From: Smittium culicis
Lineage: Eukaryota; Kickxellomycota; Harpellomycetes; Harpellales; Legeriomycetaceae
NCBI GenBank assembly: GCA_001970855.1
Contig: LSSN01003365.1
Location: forward strand, 1-18,999
DNA length: 18,999 nucleotides
Reading direction: 5' to 3'
The position numbers and the translations under genes were made by a program. Of this stretch, positions 10,458 through 18,999 are shown piece after piece (the first letter of the stretch is position 1; each line of letters begins with the position of its first letter). The notes beneath the pieces are model-generated. The model was not told where the DNA came from. It did not search any database and worked only from the letters and a program-made list of their open reading frames with translations.

Positions 10458-10477
10458 TTAAAAAAAAAATTAATATA

Positions 10478-10514
10478 TTTTATTTAATTTTATTTAATTT
10501 TATTTAATTTTATT
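10478..10514 (+). repeat. 10-base tandem repeat next to the LINE tail
   Basis: Three exact copies of TATTTAATTT (10481-10510) with partial copies on both sides start eight bases after the LINE poly-A tail. The repeat may have been part of the AT-rich target or may have arisen by slippage at the tail. Confidence 0.75.
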
Positions 10515-13500
10515 AGTTTTTTGTATGCTATTAATTTATGCTTATTTTTTAATCTAATTATGACTTTTAATAACTTTTATACAAAGTTTTAGCATATTTG
10601 ATAAGTTATATTAAATACTCTCGATAAGAATTTTTTACAACTAAAATTTTATAATTTACAAAAGCAATCTTATAACTTTTTTAATATTATAAATAATAAT
10701 AATAATAATTTTTCTTAATTTTAAAATGTAAACAATTCATACTTTGGAAACATATACTCTTTAAATCTGATAGATCTATATAAAAAATAAAAATTATATT
10801 TTCATTAATATTAATTTTAATACTGTAGAAAATTAACTAAAGTTCTGATATCTATATTATTTTTGTTGTCAAATTTTATATTGATAAAAAAAGAAAACGT
10901 ATCATAAATTTAATTTTATAGCTATAATCTAAAAATAAGATTCAATATAAGCTAACATACATAAATTAATAATCCTAATCAGCACTATACTTATAAATAA
11001 AAAATTTATTCAAATTTATAATTTACATTGTTATAGATGAATATGATTATAATATAGATAGTATGGAATTATTGACCGTTAAATTATATTACATATACTT
11101 AAAATTTAATTATCCCTCAAAAATTTTTTTCCTGATTTTTTTGATATAATTTTTTTTACTCGCAATATAAATTATTTAAATATCTGTTTTTGAAAAAATT
11201 ATGGGATATATAAAATGTATTTTTATTATATATACCTAACTATTGAGCTGTTATTTTTAAAAAAATCAATTACATGTTGAGTACTTTTTAAGATTTTTTG
11301 TTTACATATTTATAGCTTAATTTTTTTAGTGTAAAATTTTTCATGAAAGAGGTTTTGTATTATCTTTTATGAAATTATTATTTTAGGGATGAATAATAAT
11401 TTTTGTGCGTTAAAATATTAAAAGTTACAATATATTATTTTGAAATTTGATCGAATTTGATAGACTTTTTTTGACTAAGATATTATACTTAATTTAAAAT
11501 TTAATTATTATAAATTTTTTTTAATATAAATCTCGTAACGCTCATTTATATACACGAAATAAATTTAAACATTCTATGTTTTGAGAAAATATTCCGATTC
11601 ATTTCTTAAATAAATGATAATCTCAAAGATAAATCTCTATGATATTCACATATAAAATGTATTAAAAGTTAGAAATAATGATTTTTAGATGAATATAGAT
11701 GTTTAACTATTTACTTTGTTTAAAATTTCAAGATTTTACTAGTTTATTTAATTTATTTTACTCGAAATTTTCGCATTGTATTATTGTAATAAGATTTCAA
11801 GTGGTATATAGAGTCTGTTAAGATACTGCTACGTTATCTACTTTAATATATCAAAAAAAAAACACTCGCTGTTTTTTCTCATAAAAAGTGGTGATGTGTA
11901 TGAATCATACAATATTATTTTTCTATAATATTTAATTGTCATTTAAATTTCAGATATAAATAAAGGCATAAAATACTTTGATTTGAAGGATAACTCAATT
12001 TTAAAACTAAATTAACATGTTTAAGCTTATTCTAGTTTTTTTTTATATTCACAAGAAATAAAGCTTAGCTAACAACCTAGTTCATGGAGGGTTATATCTA
12101 GTAATAGAATGAAAAAATTATTTCCATAAATACACCTCCTTTTATCTCGCACTGCGACATTTTTTTGTTTTCTCCACAATAGTATGTGTAAAGCGCATTA
12201 TTTTTCCAGTTAATATCTGATAAGTAAACAATTGATAAAACAAAATCTAATCAAAGTTTCTCGACTTTTTTTAAATTTATATTAATTAAGGTGTTGATAA
12301 ACTAGAAATGTTCATTGATTATATGATTAGCTATTTTCAGTTGATTTGTGAAACTCGTACATTAGAGCAGCTTATATTTTGTCCAACGTGTAAAAGTTAA
12401 TAGTTAAATTATACTAGATATTTTTTTCGATTTATCTATGTAATTTCGCGATTCAGTTGGGACCAGTTTCTAACGAGATATTTTTTAAAAATATTTAATC
12501 AATCTTTATCACATTTATAATCGGCTTTTGAAAAATATAAAAAAAAAATTTTTTTTTCTCAACTTAATTATTATTTTTTTCTTTTTAAATTTTCTATAAA
12601 TTGACATCTTTGTACTTGGGTAATATTAAATTAAAATTTTTTGGTTCAATTTTAATTTCTCTATTATCTAAAAAACATTAGAATTTATCTCTGAATTCTG
12701 TATAATTTTTAATCAATTGAAACTCTATCATATTTATAGACTTTTGATGTTATAATTTTTATGAGGCGATATTTATTAACCATAGAAAATTTAGTTAATT
12801 AATAATGAAAATAATCCTGACATGTTTTCAACCTTATTCGAAATTAATTATAATTCTAACTTTTTTTATTAAATTATTTAACAATTTATTTTATATTTCT
12901 TATTTTTATATAAATATAGTATTTAGCTAAATAAACGAAAAAAAAAAAATTCATTAAAAATTTTAATTAAAATAAATTTGTAAAAATATAATTCAATTCT
13001 AATAATTTTCAGAATATCGTGATAGAGTGAGCTTTTATCAAATTTCAAAAAAAAGTTATTCGAAATTACACCAAGTTAAATAAAACAATTTTTGATATTT
13101 ATTATATTTCATCACTTTTATTTATAAGATATACGGTCAAAAATATGCGATTTTTTAATAGCTTGCGAATTTAGCTAGAAAAAGTCTGTAAAGAATTTAT
13201 CAAGCGTGTATATTTAGATTGATTTAAAGTAAAATTTAAACATTTTTTCGCTAGACGGAAATAAAAGAAATCTTTTAAAAATAAAAATGAAAATATATCC
13301 TACGATTTGAAATTGTTCATTTTCATTTCAATTTCTCGATGAACCAAAATTTATATAAAAAATAATTATGATAATGCAATAAAATAATTACTCTACTTAT
13401 CAATTTCAACATTGACAAGTTGTTAGTAAATTATTAAAAACAAACAAACCCAATACTCCAAAGCTTTACATAAATTTTCGATTTCAACTCATATAGAATT

Positions 13501-13748
13501 AATCGAATAAAGCATTTTTTATTAATTATCTCGTATTTTTATCGATTTAATTTTTTGAACAAGAATAAAACTATATTATTTGATATACGTGAATTATATG
13601 AAATTAATATTGCAATTTATAGAATCAAGACGCATAGGATCTAGTAATATTTAAGATAGAATCTAAGAATAAAAAATTACAAAACAAGTCTAGTTTATTA
13701 TTGTATTATGAATGCGATACAAGCTTATAATAATTTTTTTTGTTTTAA
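10515..13748. other. AT-rich non-coding block
   Basis: No open frame of note and no recognisable element was found on either strand. It holds (AAT)6 at 10692-10709, a long A-run followed by a T-run around 12540-12557, and many short homopolymers. Base composition matches the 1388-9381 block. Confidence 0.6.
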
Positions 13749-13937
13749 CCCTTTCTCTTCCAACACTCTTTGAAAAAATGAATTTATTTTTTCTTTAATA
13801 ATTTATAAGTATATTTATTATTTGCAGTTATTCAATAATTAATCAATGATTGAAATAGTCACAGAATTGTATTATTTTATTTGAACGCTGTTAGATATAT
13901 TTTATAGCTCAAAAACTTTCTACCGCTCGTGAAAGGG
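13749..13937 (-). mobile_element. MITE with CCC...GGG ends, inverted copy of the 1187-1387 element
   Basis: This 189-base element begins CCCTTTCTCTTCCAACACTC on the plus strand and ends CGCTCGTGAAAGGG. Its reverse complement aligns along its length with 1187-1387. TTAA precedes the left end (13745-13748). TTTAA follows the right end, so a TTAA target duplication is likely, as in piggyBac-type elements (inference). It is non-coding. Confidence 0.65.
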
Positions 13938-13987
13938 TTTAAAAAATGTTAGTGATATGAAGACTAGTATTTTTATCAATATCTATA

Positions 13988-14175
13988 TAGGATATTATTA
14001 GAGACGGATATCTTTTTCTTAGAAATTCTATTTGCCTATTTAAATTGGGTAAAGCTATTGGCTTTATTAGATTATTCATTAGACGATAAACTCTAATATG
14101 ATTAAATATAAAATTAATTTTGCAAAGCTGGAAAAAGTTAATAGGAAAAGTTGCGCTCCTTGAAATAATCTTCCA
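13988..14175 (-). mobile_element. MITE, ~190-base subfamily, inverted copy of the 436-627 element
   Basis: This 188-base element is flanked by TA (13986-13987 and 14176-14177). The left end carries GGATATTATTAGAGACGGAT, then CTTTTTCTTAGAAATTCTAT and TTGC, matching the right end of the 436-627 element in inverse orientation. The right end, on the minus strand, reads TGGAAGATTATTTCAAGGAG plus CGCAACTTTT. The interior TAGAGTTTATCGTC (minus strand) also matches. It lies 50 bases from the CCC...GGG MITE. No coding capacity. Confidence 0.7.
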
Positions 14176-14177
14176 TA

Positions 14178-14966
14178 TATAGCATTTTCATTTGTTCAAG
14201 AACCTAATTTAGTCTTCTAAAAAAATTTAATTATTATTTAATTATTTTCTATTAATACTTTGACGCTATAAATGTAGTGAAAATCAAAATAGCATTGCAT
14301 ATCTAGAGCTTATATTTTGCGTTATGGTTTGGTTTTAATAGCCTAGGAATTTTTATGCAGGAAAGTTTCTGGTCTTTGTTTTTTTTTTCATTTGCTTTAA
14401 TTAGCTTTGAGTTATAGAAAATTTTTAATAGCTAGAAAATAAAAAAAAAATTTCCCCAGAATTATTATTGAGTAGAACAGTAGCTATTTGATATTTTTAA
14501 ATTTGGGTCTAAAAAAAGAAATAAGATTTGAGCGAATAACGGTTCAAAATAAATAATAGACATCAATTTTATTAGGCTTTTTTTTTTTTTTTTTTTTTTG
14601 GACCTTCTAGCGCTACTGGAAAATCTTAAAATGAATAAAAATGACCTACTGCCCTGGAAAGGGGTTATCAATTATTTTGGTAATATTGTCGCATAAAAAG
14701 AACAATTAAAAAGCACATGCTATTATAAATACAATGTCTACGATAATTAGTATTTGTTGGTTGAAAATGTGACAATAATAACAAAAGAAGTCTGAATTAT
14801 TGGACCTATTACTACCAAATAATTATTGTAAAAAAGATTTTTTACTTTTCTATTGACTTTAAATCTGTCTTATTGTTTTTTTTTTATGTAAATACTGTGG
14901 AAGCAATAAATCATGTAACTAGAAATCATAATATTTTTATCAGTTAAATTTGGGTATTAATGAGTT
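14178..14966. other. Gene-free stretch with a T22 run
   Basis: No gene or repeat family was recognised. A homopolymer of 22 T lies at 14578-14599. If the Ty3/Gypsy-like relic downstream once had a 5' LTR and leader they should fall here, but I see no clear TG...CA ends or primer-binding site. Confidence 0.45.
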
Positions 14967-14969
14967 GAG

Positions 14970-15590
14970 AAATTACACCGCCTGAAAAAATCGAAGACTA
15001 AAAAATATAACAATAAATTGTGTAATAATAGCAGATTAAGATGCAATTTTATTTTCACATTCCAAAACGATTTTAAAATTTTCAAGTGCGTTGAAAATAT
15101 AATTAATGGCGTATACGATAAATGATATTATCTAGCGACTTGGCAGAAGGAAATTTTTCAGAGCAGAATTTTATATGGTGCAATAACAGCGCTAGAAAGT
15201 ATGACTTGGCATGAATATTTTTTGCTTTTCGAATTAAAGCTTTTCAAGCTGGATAAAATTCTTAGTACGTGCCTTGGCAATGAACTTGAAAATATTGAAT
15301 TTGGTTAGATGCAGGATATTTTTAATCATCATTTTAATTCGCTTATTTTGTATCTAAGTCTGCGAATTGATAATCTTAAACTCAAGTTTGCTTTATCAGA
15401 TTCAGTTGGTTAGATCTGGTCTCAAAAAATAGTCTTCGGCTTTCAGAAACTCCAATAGAAACTAACATATAAAAATTCAACTTGTAAATACGGGTATTTT
15501 TTGTGCTCCTCGCTTATAATCGAAATTATTGCCTTGAAAACTGATTACGCTTTTAATTTTCTTATCAATTTCACAGATAATTTTTGTTTT
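14970..15590 (+). pseudogene. Decayed Ty3/Gypsy-like gag
   Basis: One reading frame (frame 3) has only five stops over this interval: TGA 15123, TAG 15306, TAG 15411, TAG 15456 and TGA 15591. Its translation follows the layout of the retrotransposon Gag capsid family: a FIFTFQNDFKIF segment, YYLATW (the conserved A-x-x-W), MTWHEYFLLFELKLF (matching the T-W-x-x-F...F block), then L.NELENIEFG, MQDIFNHHFNSLI and a following LR segment. Gag would form the particle that packages the element RNA. I see no zinc knuckle after it. The start is indistinct, since a different frame reads TPPEKIED just upstream, suggesting a frameshift near 15,000. The call rests on motif spacing read by eye. Confidence 0.5.
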
Positions 15591-15769
15591 TGAAATACCA
15601 AATCTGGGAATCTAAAATTCAAAAAAATAAAAGAACCCTAGCCTTGCAAAGCCATTGGCTTGGTAGGTATAGCAGAAAATAAGGTATTTGGCTTTAAATG
15701 ATAATCAATCGACTAAATAACTTTTTCAAATCGTGTTTGATAGGAAAGTGTCGATCTCAATTAGTAAAT

Positions 15770-16200
15770 TTAAAACTAATAAATTAAATGAGCAAGCAGA
15801 CGATTTTATCAAATTATTAGATTATATAAAAGGCTGTACTAGAATTTCCGTATCGCCAAAGAATCTCACGAATGTGAGCTTGAAATGAAAAACGGAATAT
15901 TATTGGCAAATAACATTTGAAATGAACTAATTAATAATTTTATGCTGGTAGTTTACTTAACACTCCAAAAGTAGCTATGAGTGGTAATCCGACAAGTCCA
16001 AAAGAAATCTAGCTGAGTGCGATTGGTTTTAGATTGTTGAATTTGCTTGAAATCAAACTATGCGAAACAAATAGCAAATAGAAATAATAATTATAAATTT
16101 TTACAAACAGCAGGTAGTGTTTGCGGCGCTATTTGCCAATGAATCGGAGTAAATCATAGGCTTTTCTAGGCAGCTGAATAAATAAAAACCGGGGAAAGAA
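15770..16200 (+). pseudogene. Ty3/Gypsy-like pol relic: RT end and start of RNase H (tentative)
   Basis: Short stretches in shifting frames resemble successive parts of a Gypsy polyprotein in the correct order. At 15956-16040 (frame 2) TPKVAMSGNPTSPKEI, then a TAG and a hydrophobic IGF, resembles the connection after the RT thumb, where a P-T-x-x-K-E-I block precedes FLGF. At about 16111-16190 (frame 1) FAALFANESE and IIGFSRQLNK resemble the RNase H stretch ending in I-G-F-x-S-R-x-L-N. Protease and the catalytic RT palm are missing or unrecognisable, so an internal deletion is likely. Each piece alone is weak; their order gives most of the support. Confidence 0.35.
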
Positions 16201-16204
16201 CATA

Positions 16205-16452
16205 TGGGGGATTCTGAACGAAGAGAGCACTTTGTTGCAGTTTAATATTATTGGCTTGGACAATATAAAATGTAAATATTATTGGCGGCATCGAAAAGGC
16301 ATTTTGTTTTTTCTATTTATTCTATTAATTGTGAAATTTTAATTTGCTAAAAAAAAGCAACGATTTTACTCATTGGCTATAATTTTTTAATTCATGTTTA
16401 TACACTGCAACACTTTACACTATAAAATGACTCCTTCATAAAGAATCTCCCA
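16205..16452 (+). mobile_element. MITE, ~240-base subfamily, inserted in the pol relic
   Basis: This 248-base element is flanked by TA (16203-16204 and 16453-16454). The left TIR is TGGGGGATTCTGAACGAAGA. The right TIR, on the minus strand, is TGGGAGATTCTTTATGAAGG. It is an inverted copy of 170-410, with 28 bases identical (16219-16246 against 395-368). It separates an RNase H-like stretch ending near 16190 from another starting near 16539. It therefore probably landed in the retrotransposon after that element was already in place (inference). Confidence 0.65.
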
Positions 16453-16538
16453 TATTGTTTCGTTCATTATGTACTTTGCTAGAGGCGTTTTTTTAGCAAT
16501 TACTTGTTGGGACTCATTTTTAAATATTTGCTATTTTC

Positions 16539-17159
16539 ATTGCTTGTGTTAATTCAGCTATTTTGGATGGATGGTCTAAATGGCGTGTTTGTCGCTGAGT
16601 ATCGTTCTTAACACGCTGTTTCTCATTTGATTGTTAAATGCGATAGGAAAAAATTGGCTAGGAGGAAATAGCGAATCTTATTCGTAGCTAATTTGTTAAA
16701 TTTATAATTCTTCACGTTGAATACATCTAAGGGCCAACTTTAGAAAATGTAATACCGTTTCAGGTTCAGCAAAATAAGGAGGTTCAAAGAAGGAATCACT
16801 TCTGGATATCTCTGATTACTAATATAAAGCTATTTGTGCAATATTTACACGAGTATTTACTCTTTTAAAACACGGCTTTTGCCATAATTGATATATTTTG
16901 CTTAGAAATGACTAATTTTCTGCCTGAAAAAAAAACAGCAAATACATTTAGAACTTTCGGGCTTTAATTCTAGATTTAGAGCGTGTATTGATAGGCTTAG
17001 TCACATCTTAAAACAATGCTGAACCGCCTTGGTAGATTTTGTTACGATGGTCTAAAACCGTTAAAATTTCTTAGACGATTTTTAAGGATATATTGTCGCG
17101 ATTTGACGTCTATACTGACTAATTCTGACAGCTGTATCAATTGTTATTTGACAGCTTGA
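16539..17159 (+). pseudogene. Ty3/Gypsy-like pol relic: RNase H end and integrase zinc finger
   Basis: The pieces below all lie in frame 3, with many stops between them. At 16539, IACVNSAILDGWSKWRVCR resembles the E-L-L-A-x-V...W-R stretch of retroviral-type RNase H. At 16881-16965, FCLEMTNFLPEKKTANTF resembles the Y-x-P-G-K-x-N-x-x-A-D-x-L-S-R connection that ends the RNase H region. At 17001-17158, an open run of about 52 codons contains LGRFCYDGLKPLKFLRRF and ends SCINC, matching the H-x-G-H-x-G-Y-D...C-x2-C layout of the integrase N-terminal HHCC finger. One finger His is Arg and others are uncertain. No integrase DDE core follows before the AT-rich region, so the element is truncated. 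Confidence 0.45.
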
Positions 17160-17801
17160 CTGTCCAAAATTTACCAATTCAAATCTTTGCTACAATTAAA
17201 CTTTTATTTGTTTTATTTTTAAATAAATTTATTGAGAGGGATTCCCCAGATACTCTGATGCCCTTAGTTAATGTTTAGTGAATAATAATATATAAAATAA
17301 AATACTATAAAACTATGTTAGTACAATCTCAGCTTAACCAATCATGACTCTTTTTAACTAGTAAAACTTACGCTAACGTATAAAAACCTAATCAATCTTA
17401 ATCTATCATTTCAACTGGCTGATTTCATAGAAACATTTAAATCGCCTACCATATTTAAATAATTCATAATATAGAATTATTATATGACAATATACCACCT
17501 ATATGAATTGCATAATACGCAATTGAATTTTAATGTAAAATTGTATTGCCTAATTGTAAGCTATTTGGCTAATACAAAAGTAGTAAAATGCCGTGAAGTT
17601 CTAATAGTAGCAAAAATTCAATTGTTTGTTGTACAAATGATTTAGCCGTTGTAAATTTAAAACAAAATCGACTTTATAGTAGAACATACTTACACTCAAA
17701 AAGTATAAATAGTAAACGAATATCATTGAAATCCTTGCTATACTAAAAAAATTACATTTTATCTAGATAGAATAATCAACAAATCTTCAAGTATAATAAA
17801 A
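17160..17801 (+). other. AT-rich intergenic region and promoter side of the PEBP-like gene
   Basis: No gene or repeat was recognised. The region separates the end of the Gypsy-like relic from the downstream gene and presumably contains that gene's promoter and 5' UTR. Confidence 0.5.
17704..17710 (+). promoter_or_regulatory. Possible TATA box of the PEBP-like gene
   Basis: TATAAAT lies 98 bases before the start codon, a plausible distance for a fungal TATA element. In sequence this AT-rich such a string is expected by chance, so support is positional only. Confidence 0.3.
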
Positions 17802-18713
17802 ATGAAATTCCTATCCTTAGCCGTTATTTCTGCTGCTGTAAGCTCATTCGTTGCTGCTCAAACATTCAATTCTGCAGCTATTGTTGAAGCTCTTGATGAA
17901 GGCGATATCATTGACGATGTATTGCCAGAATCTTTCACTCCTATTACCACTCTCGACGTAACCTATGCAAATCGTCCAATGAACTTTGGAAACGAATATT
18001 TCCCATATAACAACGAAACCGATACTTTCCCAACTGTAAACTATAACTCTAACGCAAATGATCTATACACTTTAGCTTTGGTCGACCCTGATGCTCCATC
18101 AAGAGCCAACCCAATCCGTGCTCAAGTTGTCCACTTCTTAGCCATCAACATCAAAGGAAATGACATTCAATCAGGTTACTCCGGAAACTTGACTTACCTC
18201 GCAACTAGACCATTCGTAGGATGTGGTAGAAAGAGATTCGTCTTCGTTTTGGCAAGACAAGCCGGTGTATTGGCCAATAGCGTTGTCCCAGCTTCTCGCC
18301 CAGGTTTCAATATCGCTAACTTTGCCGCTCAAAATCAATTGACCCTCATCGGTGCTAACTACTTCGAAGCTGAATCTACCCCAGGACCTGAATGCATCAT
18401 CCCAGGTGCCTCCCCATCTGCCTCTGCCTCTGCTTCTGCTTCTGCCACTGCATCACCATCTGGCTCTGCTTCTGCTTCTGCCACTGAATCACCATCTGGC
18501 TCTTCTTCTGCCTCTCCTTCCGCCACTACTTCCTCATCCCGCTCTGCCTCCACTTCCCCAACTGGATCCTCCTCCTCATCCTCCTCCTCATCCTCCTCTT
18601 CTTCCTCCAGATCCTCCTCATCATCTTCCTCTTCTGCCTACAAAATCAGCTCTGGATTTGCCAAGGTCTTCTCCGTTGCTGTTGCCGTCAGCCTTATCTC
18701 TTCTATTATCTAA
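17802..18713 (+). CDS. Secreted, probably GPI-anchored PEBP-like protein
   Basis: This intronless gene of 303 codons ends in TAA. Residues 1-19 form a signal peptide with an AA|Q cleavage site. Residues about 24-192 are a phosphatidylethanolamine-binding protein (PEBP) domain, with the DPDAPSR signature at 95-101, the pocket His at 111 (VVHFLAIN) and the late GxxRFVFVLA strand at 142-151. Where many PEBPs have His in a G-x-H-R-Y motif this protein has Lys144, and Phe146 replaces Tyr, so the ligand pocket is probably altered. Cys141 and Cys198 could form a disulfide. N-glycosylation sequons lie at Asn71 and Asn129. Residues 203-279 are a Ser/Ala/Pro-rich stalk, and 280-303 (KISSGF then a hydrophobic tail) fit a GPI-anchor signal. 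Family members bind lipid head groups or inhibit proteases and kinases. The role here is unknown, presumably at the cell surface. The ATG follows an A-rich context, and the signal peptide supports it as the start. Confidence 0.9.
   Translation: MKFLSLAVISAAVSSFVAAQTFNSAAIVEALDEGDIIDDVLPESFTPITTLDVTYANRPMNFGNEYFPYNNETDTFPTVNYNSNANDLYTLALVDPDAPSRANPIRAQVVHFLAINIKGNDIQSGYSGNLTYLATRPFVGCGRKRFVFVLARQAGVLANSVVPASRPGFNIANFAAQNQLTLIGANYFEAESTPGPECIIPGASPSASASASASATASPSGSASASATESPSGSSSASPSATTSSSRSASTSPTGSSSSSSSSSSSSSSRSSSSSSSSAYKISSGFAKVFSVAVAVSLISSII
18432..18503 (+). repeat. Two 36-base tandem repeats within the Ser/Ala stalk
   Basis: Positions 18432-18467 and 18468-18503 are tandem copies differing by one base. 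They encode ASASATASPSGS and ASASATESPSGS. The near-identity indicates recent duplication. A serine tract follows (14 Ser, Arg, 8 Ser; residues 256-278) written only with TCN codons, mainly TCC, so the stalk coding sequence is prone to length change. Confidence 0.9.
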
Positions 18714-18999
18714 ATCTAAATATAAAAACCTTTTTAGTTACTATAATATCTCGTCCTCGTTAGACAATTTTTGTTAATTAGAATATAATATAATTTATTT
18801 CTCCCAATTATTGTCAATCTTTTTTATTTTTGTAAATTACAATCATCTATTTTACTAATCTATTATTATATCACGTCTTTGCAACGCTGTGTATCTACAG
18901 TTTTGTTCGTCAAATAACTATTTTGGCTTTTTGTGAATCTTATCCCTAACGCCCATTTCATAATAAAATTGACTATAACAATCGAACGCCACGATCAGC
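18714..18999. other. AT-rich region downstream of the PEBP-like gene
   Basis: The stretch holds the 3' UTR of the PEBP-like gene and then unassigned AT-rich sequence. No canonical AATAAA was seen close to the stop codon. No gene starts before the window ends. Confidence 0.5.

Larger units (their letters stand above)
9382..10469 (+). mobile_element. 5'-truncated non-LTR retrotransposon (LINE)
   Basis: This roughly 1.1-kb island has G+C near one half, by eye, against about 20% around it. It carries the 3' end of a LINE: the coding part downstream of the reverse transcriptase domain (9388-10428), a short 3' UTR with a stem-loop (10442-10457) and an A10 tail (10460-10469). Everything upstream (ORF1, endonuclease, most of the RT) is absent, the usual outcome of incomplete target-primed reverse transcription. 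A possible target duplication, ATTAATA, occurs at 9373-9379 and 10469-10475, but seven AT-only bases are weak evidence in this context. The exact 5' junction is uncertain by about 20 bases. Confidence 0.8.

Noticed and set aside
14465..14671. 68-codon minus-strand open frame
   Set aside because: Contains a Lys run encoded by the T22 homopolymer; a composition artefact.
15306..15458. TAG reassigned to glutamine
   Set aside because: CAG is used for Gln in the same relic, the sequence is a dead element, and the intact gene gives no information on TAG. C-to-T decay explains it without a code change.
18352..18777. Leu/Pro-rich plus-strand frame and Glu/Ala-rich minus-strand frame over the Ser/Ala tract
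   Set aside because: Both are shadows of the repetitive stalk of the PEBP-like gene in other frames.
1..18999. Mitochondrial or plastid origin because of the high A+T
   Set aside because: No organellar genes, tRNAs or rRNAs. A secretory gene, a LINE and a Gypsy-like relic point to nuclear DNA.

Overview
This looks like a very AT-rich, repeat-laden stretch of a eukaryotic nuclear genome, most likely from an early-diverging fungus. The evidence is an intronless gene for a secreted, probably GPI-anchored PEBP-like protein with a Ser/Ala-rich stalk, a LINE fragment of a type I associate with insect-gut fungi (Harpellales, such as Smittium relatives), a decayed Ty3/Gypsy-like element, and several non-autonomous DNA transposons. 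The taxon is an inference. By eye the background is roughly 20% G+C (estimate, not computed). No operons, tRNA, rRNA or CRISPR arrays were seen.

Layout. 106-703: a nested stack of short terminal-inverted-repeat (TIR) elements, one interrupted copy holding two complete ones. 1187-1387: a second MITE family with CCC...GGG ends. 1388-9381: about 8 kb of AT-rich DNA without a credible gene, holding a cluster of heat-shock-element-like palindromes (6223-6313), a long inverted repeat followed by a T run (6385-6428) and simple repeats. 9382-10469: a 5'-truncated LINE with a clear C-terminal CCHC zinc finger, two in-frame TGA codons, a 3' stem-loop and an A-tail. 10515-13748: more gene-free AT-rich DNA. 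13749-13937 and 13988-14175: inverted copies of the two left-hand MITE families. About 14,970-17,159: a heavily decayed Ty3/Gypsy-like relic (gag, then fragments resembling the RT end, RNase H and the integrase zinc finger) with another MITE at 16205-16452. 17802-18713: the one intact gene.

How it fits together. Apart from the PEBP-like gene the window is a transposon graveyard. Each of three MITE types has a left copy and an inverted right copy, in mirror order (left 170-410, 436-627, 1187-1387; right 13749-13937, 13988-14175, 16205-16452). In the aligned parts of both retroelements every premature stop can be explained by one transition, mostly C-to-T in a CAG or CGA codon, as expected from deamination or RIP-like mutation. 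The LINE and the PEBP-like gene stand out as islands of higher G+C. All family assignments were made by reading translations by eye, without a database search.
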